A DNA stretch of 64,000 nt from Thioalkalivibrio sp. ALJ7 (GTDB lineage: Bacteria > Pseudomonadota > Gammaproteobacteria > Ectothiorhodospirales > Ectothiorhodospiraceae), in assembly GCF_000376865.1 (NCBI RefSeq), contig NZ_AQXQ01000012.1, forward strand, positions 124,001 to 188,000, read 5' to 3'. A program made the position numbers and the translations under genes. Below, one piece after another: positions 55,449 to 63,018 of the stretch. The notes under the pieces are model-generated. The model had not been told where the DNA came from, ran no database searches, and was given only the letters and a program-made list of their open reading frames with translations. How positions within the stretch are numbered: the first letter of the stretch is position 1; each line of letters opens with the position of its first letter.

Positions 55449-57251
55449 ATGTCGTCCACCACCATCACCCCGGACCAAGCACCGACCCTGCCGACTCTGT
55501 TCCGCACCCGCGTATCCATGAGCCCGGATGCACCGGCCTATCGTCATTTCGACGCCACCGACGAGACCTGGAAGCAGACCACCTGGAACGAGATGGCCAC
55601 GATGGTGGATCGGTGGCAGGCCGCATTGGCCCACGAGGGCTTCAAGCCTGGGGAACGTGTGGCGATGATGCTCGGCAATTCCCGCGAATGGGTGGCGTTT
55701 GATCAGGCCGCGACCGAGCTGGGCCTGGTCACCGTACCGCTGTACACCGACGACCGGCCCGACAATGTGGCCTACATCATTGGTCAGACCCAGGCACGCC
55801 TGCTTCTGTTGGGCGAGAGCGCACACAGCCGCCGCCTCTCCGAGCATTTCGGGAATATGCCGTCGCTCAAGCGGATCGTCTGCCTGGGCGACACCGAGGG
55901 CGAGCCGGAAGGCGAGCGGGTCATGAGCATCGAGACCTGGCTGGAACGAGGCGAACCGGAGCGCGTACAGCACCCGGACCTCGATCCGGATGGCCTGGCG
56001 ACCATTGTGTTCACCTCTGGCACGACCGGGCGCCCCAAGGGCGTGATGCTGTCGCACCGCAACATCCTCGACAATGCCTGCGCCTGCGCCACCGCCGGCC
56101 CTCTGTCGGATGCTGACCGCTTCCTGTCCTTCCTTCCGCTGTCGCATATGCTGGAGCGCACCGCCGGCTACTACATGCCCATGCTGATCGGCGCCGAGGT
56201 CGCGTTCGCCCGCTCCATCCAGGGGCTGGGCGAAGACCTGATGTCGGTGCAGCCCACCGTGCTCATCTCGGTTCCACGTATCTACGAACGCGTGCACGGC
56301 CGCATTCAGGCCGGGCTAAAACAGAAATCCGCGATCGGCCGCGGCCTGTTCAAGGCCACCGTGGGCATTGGCTGGCGCCGATTCGAGTACCAACAGGGGC
56401 GCGCGTCCTGGTCCCTCGGCTTCCTGCTATGGCCGCTGCTGGAGCGCATCGTGGCCAAAAAGGTGCTGGACCGCCTCGGCGGCAAGCTACGCTTTGCCGT
56501 CTGCGGCGGGGCGCCGCTACCACCCCCAATCGCGCGCTTCTTCATCGGGCTCGGCCTGCCCGTGCTGCACGGCTACGGCATGACCGAATCCAGTCCCGTG
56601 GTCAGCGTGAACACCCCAGACGACAACCTGCCGGCCTCCATCGGCAAGACGCTGCCCGGGATCGAGGTCAAGATTGGCGAGATGGACGAACTCCTCACCC
56701 GCTCCAGCTGCGTCATGCTCGGCTACTGGAAGAACGAGGAGGCCACTTCGAGCACGATCGACGAAGATCGTTGGCTTCATAGCGGCGATCAAGCCCAAAT
56801 TGATGATGATGGCCACATTTTCATTACAGGCCGCCTGAAGGATATCCTCGTGCTGACCAATGGCGAGAAGGTCCCACCGGCGGACATGGAGATGGCCATC
56901 GCCCTGGATGCCCTGTTCGATCAGGTCATGGTGGTCGGTGATGGCCACTCCTTCCTCACCGCCCTGGTCGTGCCGGAGCCCGAGGCCTGGGCGACCTTCG
57001 CCGAGGACCAGGGTCTGGACCCGAGCACCGCCGGGCGTCTACCACGCGCCGCCGAGCGTGCCCTGCTCCAGCGCATTCAATACCAGCTGCGCGACTTCCC
57101 GGGCTACGCCAAGATCCGCCACGTGCACGTCGTGCACGAACCCTGGTCGGTCGACAACGGCATGCTGACTCCGACGATGAAACTGAAACGCCCGGTCATC
57201 GCCCAGCACTACGCCAACGCCATCGAGGCCATGTACGCCGGCCACGACTGA
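55449..57251 (+). CDS. AMP-dependent long-chain fatty acyl-CoA synthetase-like protein
   Basis: A 600-aa adenylate-forming enzyme that activates a carboxylate as acyl-AMP and then acyl-CoA. Signatures: the P-loop FTSGTTGRPKGVMLSHRN, the YGMTESSP motif near 378, the hinge GRLKDILVLTNGEKV near 460, and the C-terminal lysine region LTPTMKLKRP near 575. The length and helical insert RASWSLGFLLWPLLERIV match the FadD15-type long-chain branch. Substrate chain length is inferred from family only. ATG 55449 has GAGG 5 bases upstream; an in-frame ATG at 55371 has none. Confidence 0.9.
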   Translation: MSSTTITPDQAPTLPTLFRTRVSMSPDAPAYRHFDATDETWKQTTWNEMATMVDRWQAALAHEGFKPGERVAMMLGNSREWVAFDQAATELGLVTVPLYTDDRPDNVAYIIGQTQARLLLLGESAHSRRLSEHFGNMPSLKRIVCLGDTEGEPEGERVMSIETWLERGEPERVQHPDLDPDGLATIVFTSGTTGRPKGVMLSHRNILDNACACATAGPLSDADRFLSFLPLSHMLERTAGYYMPMLIGAEVAFARSIQGLGEDLMSVQPTVLISVPRIYERVHGRIQAGLKQKSAIGRGLFKATVGIGWRRFEYQQGRASWSLGFLLWPLLERIVAKKVLDRLGGKLRFAVCGGAPLPPPIARFFIGLGLPVLHGYGMTESSPVVSVNTPDDNLPASIGKTLPGIEVKIGEMDELLTRSSCVMLGYWKNEEATSSTIDEDRWLHSGDQAQIDDDGHIFITGRLKDILVLTNGEKVPPADMEMAIALDALFDQVMVVGDGHSFLTALVVPEPEAWATFAEDQGLDPSTAGRLPRAAERALLQRIQYQLRDFPGYAKIRHVHVVHEPWSVDNGMLTPTMKLKRPVIAQHYANAIEAMYAGHD

Positions 57252-57262
57252 GCCCTGGGTGA

Positions 57263-57543
57263 TTCACCACGAAGCACACGAAGGCACGAAGAAGGTCAAG
57301 GTCAAAAGCGTTTCTACCACGGAGGACACAGAGGGCACAGAGAAAACCCTTCTTGGGCGTGCAGTACGCCGATGATCGCATCCAAGCGCGTCCATCCTAT
57401 GGGGCGAACCCGCCGCGATTCGGTTCGCTGTGATCAACGTGCCATGAACACCCGAACAACTGCAGCGTTCTCAGTGCACTCCGTGTCTTCTGTGGTTCAA
57501 TCGCCCTGGCCCTTCTTCGCGCCTTCGTGTGCTTCGTGGTGAA
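57263..57543. repeat. CACGAAG/CACAGAG nested inverted-repeat element, copy D
   Basis: A 281-bp element. Its outer 33-bp arms (57263-57295 and 57511-57543, one mismatch) are the CACGAAG family, and the left arm is identical to that of copy A. Two GGTCAAG units follow the left arm. Nested inside is a second arm pair of CACAGAG type (57316-57343 and 57468-57496). The centre (about 57344-57467) is unrelated to copies A and B. It starts 11 bp after the acyl-CoA ligase stop. Confidence 0.9.
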
Positions 57544-57580
57544 AAAGGCCCTTCATCTCGCCGGACGAGCCCCACAAACG

Positions 57581-57613
57581 AAAAAGGCCCCGCAGCGCGG
57601 GGCTGCGAGGCCT
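57581..57613 (-). terminator. Rho-independent terminator of dsrE2
   Basis: On the minus strand the stem CCCCGC/GCGGGG (57588-57593 and 57597-57602), extended by GGCCTCGCAG pairing options, is followed by CCTTTTTCG (plus-strand A-run at 57581-57585). It lies 28 bp after the dsrE2 stop. Confidence 0.75.
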
Positions 57614-57640
57614 TGAGGGCGCGCCAGGCGCGCGGCCGGT

Positions 57641-58111
57641 TCAGATGAACAGGCAGATATCGGACTCGCCGGCGAACTCGAAGAACGCGGCCGCCCCGGC
57701 ATATTCCACGCCGTCGATGAATTCGCTGGTGTCCATGTCGAACAGGTCCACCGTCATCTGGCAGGCAACCATGCGCACCTCCGCCTCCAGGCACAGCTCA
57801 CGCAGTTCGCTCAGGTCAGAGACGCCCTTCGCCGCCATCTTCTTCTTCATCATCACGGTCATCATCTTCTGCATGCCCGGCAGGGCCTGCAGCATCACTG
57901 GCATGGGCATCGGCATCGGCATGCCCGGGTTACCCAGCGAGGTGACCTGCAAGTCCAGCTTCTTGCGCAGCAGCTGCAGGCCGTAAAAGGTAAAGAACAC
58001 CTCGCAGTCGTAGCCCAGGGCGGCGGCCGTGGACGCCAGGATAAACGGGGGATACCCCCAGTCCAGGCTGCCTTTAGTGGCAATGATGGCCATCTTCTTC
58101 TGATCACTCAT
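57641..58111 (-). CDS. DsrE2-like protein (DsrE/DsrF/DsrH-like family)
   Basis: A 156-aa protein with the pattern typical of DsrE2: MAIIATKGSLDWGYPPFILA at the start, EVFFTFYGLQLL, GNPGMPMPMPMP, then MKKKMAAKGVSDL and ACQMTVDLF, ending in FEFAGESDICLFI. The Cys in ACQMTVDLF is the likely sulfur-carrying residue. DsrE2 proteins are usually membrane-associated partners of TusA and rhodanese in sulfur oxidisers, and transfer persulfide sulfur. Here no tusA or rhodanese gene is adjacent. GGAGGAGA lies 8 bases before ATG 58111. Confidence 0.9.
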   Translation of the reverse strand: MSDQKKMAIIATKGSLDWGYPPFILASTAAALGYDCEVFFTFYGLQLLRKKLDLQVTSLGNPGMPMPMPMPVMLQALPGMQKMMTVMMKKKMAAKGVSDLSELRELCLEAEVRMVACQMTVDLFDMDTSEFIDGVEYAGAAAFFEFAGESDICLFI

Positions 58112-58208
58112 TTCTACTCTCTCCTCCAGTGGTAAAGGATTCGGACCTGCCACAGCCCCCTGCGCGGCCCGTCTCGTATTAGTGAAAGCCCGTGGGTTAT
58201 CCGCCAGC

Positions 58209-58355
58209 CTACTGCCCCGATGCCTGACGCCCCCTGCGCCAGTCTCGGATCAGTGCACAACCAGCACACACCCCCAGCGCCGCCATGCTGGCCCAAACCG
58301 AAATCGGGACCAGAATCATGGCCAACGCAAACATGAGCCACGCCAGTATGGTCAT
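58209..58355 (-). CDS. Small 48-aa single-span membrane protein
   Basis: A short ORF with AGGAGGAG 4 bases before ATG 58355 and a TAG stop at 58209. The peptide MTILAWLMFALAMILVPISV continues into a second hydrophobic part with two cysteines (ALGVCAGCAL), and ends in a basic tail RDWRRGRQ. It has one long or two short membrane helices, with the positive tail probably in the cytoplasm. It lies about 100 bp upstream of dsrE2 on the same strand. No family is recognised. Confidence 0.6.
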   Translation of the reverse strand: MTILAWLMFALAMILVPISVWASMAALGVCAGCALIRDWRRGRQASGQ

Positions 58356-58440
58356 CGTGCTCCTCCTGCACAACATCTACGGCTAATATAGCCGCCCCCC
58401 TGTTGTGCTCGGGTTTGGGGGAATCAATCGTGCGGGGCGG

Positions 58441-60006
58441 CTAGCGCTTCTCCGGCGCCTCCGGCTCGGCGTAATCGCGAGGCGCATCCGTGCCTCGCGT
58501 CGAATCCGGGGCCGTGGCTTCCGGCTCCGGCGGGTGATAGACATCGGTGGCCGAGGCCCGCCCGCCCTGGCGCGAAACCGGGCTGGCATCGACGAACTGG
58601 TTGTTGAGGCGCTGGATGTAGGACTCGGCCCGGTCGCGCAGCTGATGCAGACGACTGATCATGCGCCGCCCCAGCCCCAGCGGGGCACGGCCCAGCATCG
58701 GACGCCAGGGGCGCGTGTTCTTCTCGAAGGCCGCTCGCCAGTTACCGGCCGCGGTCTCCGTGGGCAGGGTCCGCGCGATGCGTCGCGCGATCCAGCGGCG
58801 GTTAAAGAAGTGAATCCCGCCCAGCACGATCGCCAACACCACCAGGCCGAAGGTAGTCATCAGCGGGCGTTCGCCCATCGCCTGCCAGACGCTGCCATCC
58901 GCCCAGGGAGCGAGGCTCCCGGTGGACTGGTACGCGACCAGGCCCAGGATAACCGCCACCACGGCAAACATTCCGGCGTCGAACTGCACCACGCGGCGGC
59001 GCCATTGGTCCAGCGCCTTCTTCAACGCTGGCAACGCGTCCATCTCGATGGATTCGGCGATGGCTTGCAGCGAGCCCAGAATGCGGTAGGAACGCGAGGA
59101 GCTGATCTCCTGGATCTTGGCATGGATCTCCTGGCGGTCGCGCCGGGATTTTTCCTCGTAGCGTTCGCGCACCTGCGGGTCACCGATCTCCACCGCCGCA
59201 CTCTCGTTGTACAGGCAGTAGAAACGCCCGGTGGCATTGCCCTGACGCACGACCGCGCGCTGCCAGGCGGAGACCACCTCTTCCAGGTTGTCCTCGCGCC
59301 AGGTGGTATCGATCTGATTGAGGATGAACACCAGTTTGGTGAAATCGTTGCGTTCGGCAACGCGATTGACCAGATGCTCCAGCGTGTCGCGCATCGCGCC
59401 CGGCTCCGGGTGGCGGGCGTCAAAGAACACCAGCACCAGGTCGGACAGATCGATGATGTGATCGGTCAGCTGCAGGATGGTCGTGCGCTGTTCGTCCGCG
59501 TCGAACCCCGGGGAATCGATCAGGATGCGCCCGCGCAGACGCTCGGAGCGCGCGGTCTTCATCGCCAGGAAGTGGTCCACCGTGCGGCCGCCACCATCGG
59601 TGATGCGCTCGATCTCGTCGGAGACACGATAGAACGGGAACCGCGGGTCGCCGTCCAGGGCCAGCCCCGGCAGTTCCTGCACGTGTTCGCTGCCGCCGTA
59701 GCTGATCACGGTGAATTTGTCGTCTACCGCCTGAGAGCCACTGCGTTGCACCGTAGTGCCGACGTACTCGTTAATGAAGGTGGACTTGCCCGCCGAGAAT
59801 GTGCCCAGGGTGGCGATCATTGGCCACCAGGAGATGGTAAAGGCGAACGAATCCTCGGTCGGGTCCAGTAGACCCGCGGCATAGCCAACCCGATCTAGGT
59901 CGCGGAAGGGATCTACAACCCCTTTCAGGACCGGATTTTCTTCGGCAAGGCGATCACTCAGCAGCTTGAGCTGCTTGCGCACGCGGGGGCCAGGTCGATT
60001 GAACAT
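58441..60006 (-). CDS. Bacterial dynamin-like GTPase with two membrane helices
   Basis: A 521-aa protein. GTPase motifs: G1 GTFSAGKST (68-76), G3 DSPGFD (164-169) and G4 NQID (230-233). A helical stalk follows, then two hydrophobic segments (about 345-365 and 385-402, MFAVVAVILGLVAYQ and FGLVVLAIVLGGIHFF), a basic amphipathic region, and a Pro/Glu-rich tail. Bacterial dynamin-like proteins bind and remodel membranes. The upstream genes on the same strand encode a coiled-coil membrane protein, a DUF302 protein and a ParA-like ATPase. GGAG lies 6 bases before ATG 60006. A 10-bp repeat (TAGCCGCCCC/GGGGCGGCTA) brackets its stop codon. Confidence 0.85.
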   Translation of the reverse strand: MFNRPGPRVRKQLKLLSDRLAEENPVLKGVVDPFRDLDRVGYAAGLLDPTEDSFAFTISWWPMIATLGTFSAGKSTFINEYVGTTVQRSGSQAVDDKFTVISYGGSEHVQELPGLALDGDPRFPFYRVSDEIERITDGGGRTVDHFLAMKTARSERLRGRILIDSPGFDADEQRTTILQLTDHIIDLSDLVLVFFDARHPEPGAMRDTLEHLVNRVAERNDFTKLVFILNQIDTTWREDNLEEVVSAWQRAVVRQGNATGRFYCLYNESAAVEIGDPQVRERYEEKSRRDRQEIHAKIQEISSSRSYRILGSLQAIAESIEMDALPALKKALDQWRRRVVQFDAGMFAVVAVILGLVAYQSTGSLAPWADGSVWQAMGERPLMTTFGLVVLAIVLGGIHFFNRRWIARRIARTLPTETAAGNWRAAFEKNTRPWRPMLGRAPLGLGRRMISRLHQLRDRAESYIQRLNNQFVDASPVSRQGGRASATDVYHPPEPEATAPDSTRGTDAPRDYAEPEAPEKR

Positions 60007-60034
60007 GCGGGACTCCGTCGGACGAAAGGCGTGA

Positions 60035-60556
60035 TCAGCGCGGGTAATACGGCCCCGGCGAACCCCGGACCGGACCGCTCTGATCAGAGAATGGATTGAA
60101 CATGTTCATCATACCCATGGGACCGCCGACATTGCGATTCAGGCTCCACATGTCCTGTTGCATACCCGTGATTGAACCGGCCATGACGCGGGTATCGCGT
60201 GTCATCGAGCCGATATTGGAATCCATTGACTGGGTGTTCCCGGCGATCACGGCCACCTCCTCGTTCATCACACGCATAGTGTTGTTGATGTCCGTCATCT
60301 GCTGATCCATCGAGGCCATGTGGCCTGCGATAATCGACATATCGCGATCCATCACCTTGGTCATCTGGGTGATTTCCTGAGTGAGCTGTCCTACATCCCG
60401 AGTCAAGCTGGTGATCAACCAGAAGCCGTAGATCGCCAACACAATGAAAGCGATCAGGGCGGTGTAAACGATCAATTCCAAGCGGTGGGACCGGGCATCC
60501 GCCTTGTCGGCCTCGCTTCGGACCTTTTCAAACTCTTCACGACTCTCGTCACTCAT
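60035..60556 (-). CDS. Single-span membrane protein with methionine-rich coiled coil
   Basis: A 173-aa protein. A charged cytoplasmic N-terminus (about 1-28) leads into one membrane helix (IVYTALIAFIVLAIYGFWLI). A long polar/Met-rich helix follows (about 55-145, repeats of the type MDRDMSIIAGHMASMDQQM), likely a coiled coil outside the cytoplasm. The C-terminus is Pro/Gly/Met-rich (GPMGMMNMFNPF, GPYYPR). No family is recognised. It lies 28 bp upstream of the dynamin-like gene and 45 bp downstream of the DUF302 gene, so co-expression is likely. Confidence 0.72.
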   Translation of the reverse strand: MSDESREEFEKVRSEADKADARSHRLELIVYTALIAFIVLAIYGFWLITSLTRDVGQLTQEITQMTKVMDRDMSIIAGHMASMDQQMTDINNTMRVMNEEVAVIAGNTQSMDSNIGSMTRDTRVMAGSITGMQQDMWSLNRNVGGPMGMMNMFNPFSDQSGPVRGSPGPYYPR

Positions 60557-60601
60557 TGAACGCCCTTTGTAGATGCATGAAAACCAGTATCGAGACCCCC
60601 A

Positions 60602-61189
60602 TCAGAAGGCGCCAACGGCGGCGCGATCAATAATCTCCTCCAGTGATTCCTTCACAAACACCGCCTGCTCGTGCAACTCCTCGGGCAGCGGGCGCCCTCC
60701 ATGGATCATCGGGTCCAGATCCAGGGTCATCAGCCACAGGTTGCCGTCGGCATCCTCCTGCAAAACGATGCGGCACGGCAGGTAGGCGGCCATCGCCGGA
60801 CTGTGGCCTACCATCTGCGCAGCAATGGCGACATCGCAGAACATGTAGATCTTGAGGAACGGAAAATCCTCGCCCGTGACGCTGCGCACCTCTTCGCCCA
60901 TGGGCAACTCGCCCACGTTGCGGATATTCAGCTCGTTGGCCACAAGACGCAGGACATCCTCGACCTCCTCGACACTCAGGCCTTCATCCACCTGGCGCTT
61001 GTAGACCATCGCCTCGGCGGCATCTCCCGTCTCCAGCACCGTGCGCGCAATCTGCGCGTACACCTTGGGCGCCTGGGAATCCAGCGAGCGCGCCTGACTG
61101 AGATACGGCTCAAAAGCGAAGATGGCGTACCCAACAGCAATCAGCGAAACCAGCCCAATCACCACCAGTGCGTTGCGTATAAAGCGCAT
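60602..61189 (-). CDS. Membrane-anchored DUF302 domain protein
   Basis: A 195-aa protein with an N-terminal membrane helix (ALVVIGLVSLIAVGYAIFAF) and a C-terminal DUF302 domain (about 95-190), with PFLKIYMFCDVAIA, the conserved LPCRIVLQEDADGNLWLMTLDLD and a final charged helix. DUF302 proteins are small, often exported domains of unknown function found in sulfur and anaerobic bacteria. GGAGGGG sits before ATG 61189. It lies between the ParA-like ATPase and coiled-coil genes, all on the same strand. Confidence 0.75.
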   Translation of the reverse strand: MRFIRNALVVIGLVSLIAVGYAIFAFEPYLSQARSLDSQAPKVYAQIARTVLETGDAAEAMVYKRQVDEGLSVEEVEDVLRLVANELNIRNVGELPMGEEVRSVTGEDFPFLKIYMFCDVAIAAQMVGHSPAMAAYLPCRIVLQEDADGNLWLMTLDLDPMIHGGRPLPEELHEQAVFVKESLEEIIDRAAVGAF

Positions 61190-61240
61190 TGAAAACCCCT
61201 CCTGCCCATCTGGCCCGGTCGTTGCCGGGACACCGATGGG

Positions 61241-61885
61241 CTATTGTTTTTTCCGGCGGCGCCGCCCAAATACGGCTGCCGCTAGTGCATCCAGCTCCGA
61301 GGCCGCCTTGCCCCGCGGCTCCAGTTCGTGCACCGAAAGTCCCTCGCTAAAGGATCGGCGGAAGGCCATGCGCTGCTTCAGCCGCGGCTTCAGCAGACGC
61401 ACTCCATCGATCTGTTGCAGGGCCTCCCAGGTCTCGTCCGTTTCGCGCACGGCCTGGTGGGTATCCGCTCGGTTGATGAACACCAGAATCTCCGGCTTCT
61501 TGCGGGACCCTCGCGCCTTCTGAATACGCTGCACAAATCGATACGTGGACCAGACATCCGCCTGGCTGGGCGGCACCGGAATCAGGACCCGATCCGATCC
61601 TTTCACGGCCTCCAGTAGCGACTCCATGTCCGACGCACCGACGTCGATCAGCAACTCGTCATAGTCGCCCTGTCCCGCACGCGCAGCTTCAAGGTCGGCC
61701 ACGCCGTCCAGCGCCGGCTGATAGCCTTCCTCCCGACGCACCGCCAACACATCGCTCAGGGTGGCCTGCGGATCCAGATCCACCGTCAACGCACGACGGC
61801 GCCCCTCCAGCAACCATAAGGCCAGATTGAAGGCGACTGTACTTTTGCCCGTACCGCCCTTCAGGTTGGCTACAACGGTCTGCAT
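61241..61885 (-). CDS. Orphan ParA/MinD-family ATPase
   Basis: A 214-aa deviant Walker ATPase. Walker A is KGGTGKST (residues 9-16, with the signature lysine K9), Walker A' is VDLDPQAT (D36, D38) and the Walker B region is LLIDVGAS (D81). No ParB-like gene or parS cluster is seen, so it is not a standard chromosome-partition pair. It is short and McdA/MipZ-like in size, the class that positions protein cargos on the nucleoid. Upstream is a 16-bp palindrome and a terminator that ends the sulfur-globule genes. AGGAG precedes ATG 61885. Confidence 0.85.
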   Translation of the reverse strand: MQTVVANLKGGTGKSTVAFNLALWLLEGRRRALTVDLDPQATLSDVLAVRREEGYQPALDGVADLEAARAGQGDYDELLIDVGASDMESLLEAVKGSDRVLIPVPPSQADVWSTYRFVQRIQKARGSRKKPEILVFINRADTHQAVRETDETWEALQQIDGVRLLKPRLKQRMAFRRSFSEGLSVHELEPRGKAASELDALAAAVFGRRRRKKQ

Positions 61886-61904
61886 GTCGGCTCCTTGCGG
61901 GGAG

Positions 61905-61947
61905 AGTGCTGACCAATGGACTCATAAGCCATCCATTGGTCAGCACT
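61905..61947 (-). promoter_or_regulatory. 16-bp perfect palindrome upstream of the ParA-like gene
   Basis: AGTGCTGACCAATGGA (61905-61920) and TCCATTGGTCAGCACT (61932-61947) form a perfect 16-bp inverted repeat around 11 bases, lying 20 bp before the ParA-like start codon. It could be a DNA operator for autoregulation, since ParA-type proteins often act on their own promoters, or a 5' RNA hairpin. No T-run follows. Confidence 0.6.
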
Positions 61948-61953
61948 TTCAGT

Positions 61954-61984
61954 AAAAAGGGCCTGCCCGAAAAACGGGCAGGCC
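61954..61984 (-). terminator. Rho-independent terminator of sulfur-globule-like gene 2
   Basis: On the minus strand GGCCTGCCCG pairs with CGGGCAGGCC around a TTTTT loop, followed by CTTTTTA (plus-strand A-run 61954-61958). It separates the three Gly/Tyr-rich genes from the ParA-like gene. Confidence 0.88.
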
Positions 61985-62004
61985 AGTTACAACGGGTTTT
62001 GGAC

Positions 62005-62421
62005 TTAGTTGCCCTGACCCTGTTGCTGCTGCGGCATCTGACCCTGCGGGCCCCAGCCCTGCTGCGGACCATAGCCGTAACCCGGACCATAGCCGTAACC
62101 CGGATGGCCATAACCGTGGCCATAGCCGCGACCGTAGCCGTCACCATAGCCATGGCCATAGCCGTGGCCATGGCCGCGACCGCGGGCGGAGAAGTCAAAA
62201 TCACCGCCGCCCATCATGTCGCTCATCATGTCGCCCATGCCGTGACCACGGCCGTAACCGGGGCCGCCAAAGAACGGCATGCTCGGGCCGTAGCCGTAAC
62301 CCGGGCCATAGTAGCCAGGACCACCGTAACCGGGACCGCCCCACTGGCCAGAGGCCATCATCGGGGCGGCCAGGCCACCCAGGGAAACGGCGAGAACTGC
62401 TGCTTTAACGAACTTATTCAT
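62005..62421 (-). CDS. Sulfur-globule-protein-like Gly/Tyr-rich secreted protein (member 2)
   Basis: A 138-aa secreted protein. After the Sec signal (KAAVLAVSLGGLAAPMMAS), it is made of Gly/Tyr/Pro repeats such as GGPGYGGPGYYGPGYGYG, with a core GDFDFSARGRGHGHGYG and a Gln-rich end (MPQQQQGQGN). The repeats and the GDF.F motif match the low-complexity structural proteins of the sulfur globule envelope (SgpA/SgpB of Allochromatium). These coat periplasmic sulfur globules. The neighbouring members share the core motif. AGGAGG lies 7 bases before ATG 62421. Other Gly/Tyr-rich surface proteins are possible alternatives. Confidence 0.7.
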   Translation of the reverse strand: MNKFVKAAVLAVSLGGLAAPMMASGQWGGPGYGGPGYYGPGYGYGPSMPFFGGPGYGRGHGMGDMMSDMMGGGDFDFSARGRGHGHGYGHGYGDGYGRGYGHGYGHPGYGYGPGYGYGPQQGWGPQGQMPQQQQGQGN

Positions 62422-62501
62422 GGTGCTACCTCCTGAAGGAGTCATGCCCTCAAATTGAATGCGTGCACGCGGGGAGGGCTTCTCGAATGCACGCTTAACC
62501 G

Positions 62502-62945
62502 TCAGGGAAACGGAAAACCGCCCATTCCCCAGGGGAAGGCCGAGAACGGCCCGCCCATTCCCGGGTAACCGGATTGGCCCGGATACCCGTATGGATAACC
62601 CCCCGGCATCCCGCCGGGGGCGTGGAAAGGCACAGAGCCCATCCCGCCCTGAGACCCGTAAGGCCCATAGGCCCCAGGGCCAAAGCCGGGCGGGTAACCC
62701 CCGGTCGGCGCCTCGCGTGATTCCGCCCGTCGGGACGGGTCGTAATCACGGTCGGGAAAACGCCCATGCGAGCGTTCCGGCGCCGAGCGTTGAACCTCCG
62801 GCGCTGCGGAGGCCCAGGGGTTCTGGCGATCACTCGCCATCAGGTCGGCGGTCGGCAAGAGGCAGCCAGCAGCCAGCACAACCCCGAAAATCGGGGCGAT
62901 CCTGCGCCGCTGGTGTTCCTGTTGACCGCACTGCCTGCCTTGCAT
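62502..62945 (-). CDS. Gly/Pro-rich secreted or lipoprotein (sulfur-globule-like, member 3)
   Basis: A 147-aa protein. The N-terminal helix IAPIFGVVLAAGCLLPTADLMAS contains a possible lipobox (LAAGC) as well as a possible Sec cleavage after LMAS. The middle is charged (RSAPERSHGRFPDRDYDPSRR); the rest is Gly/Pro/Tyr-rich (GPGAYGPYGSQGG, GGYPYGYPGQSGYPGMGG) and ends in GMGGFPFP. It is flanked by the two clearer sulfur-globule-like genes on the same strand. GGAGG lies 9 bases before ATG 62945. The specific function is not proven. Confidence 0.6.
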   Translation of the reverse strand: MQGRQCGQQEHQRRRIAPIFGVVLAAGCLLPTADLMASDRQNPWASAAPEVQRSAPERSHGRFPDRDYDPSRRAESREAPTGGYPPGFGPGAYGPYGSQGGMGSVPFHAPGGMPGGYPYGYPGQSGYPGMGGPFSAFPWGMGGFPFP

Positions 62946-63018
62946 GGCGAACCGCCTCCATCTGGTTTCCACGCCGGCCGACAACCGCGTCGGCCGGGAA
63001 TCAATTACCGATCCAGGA

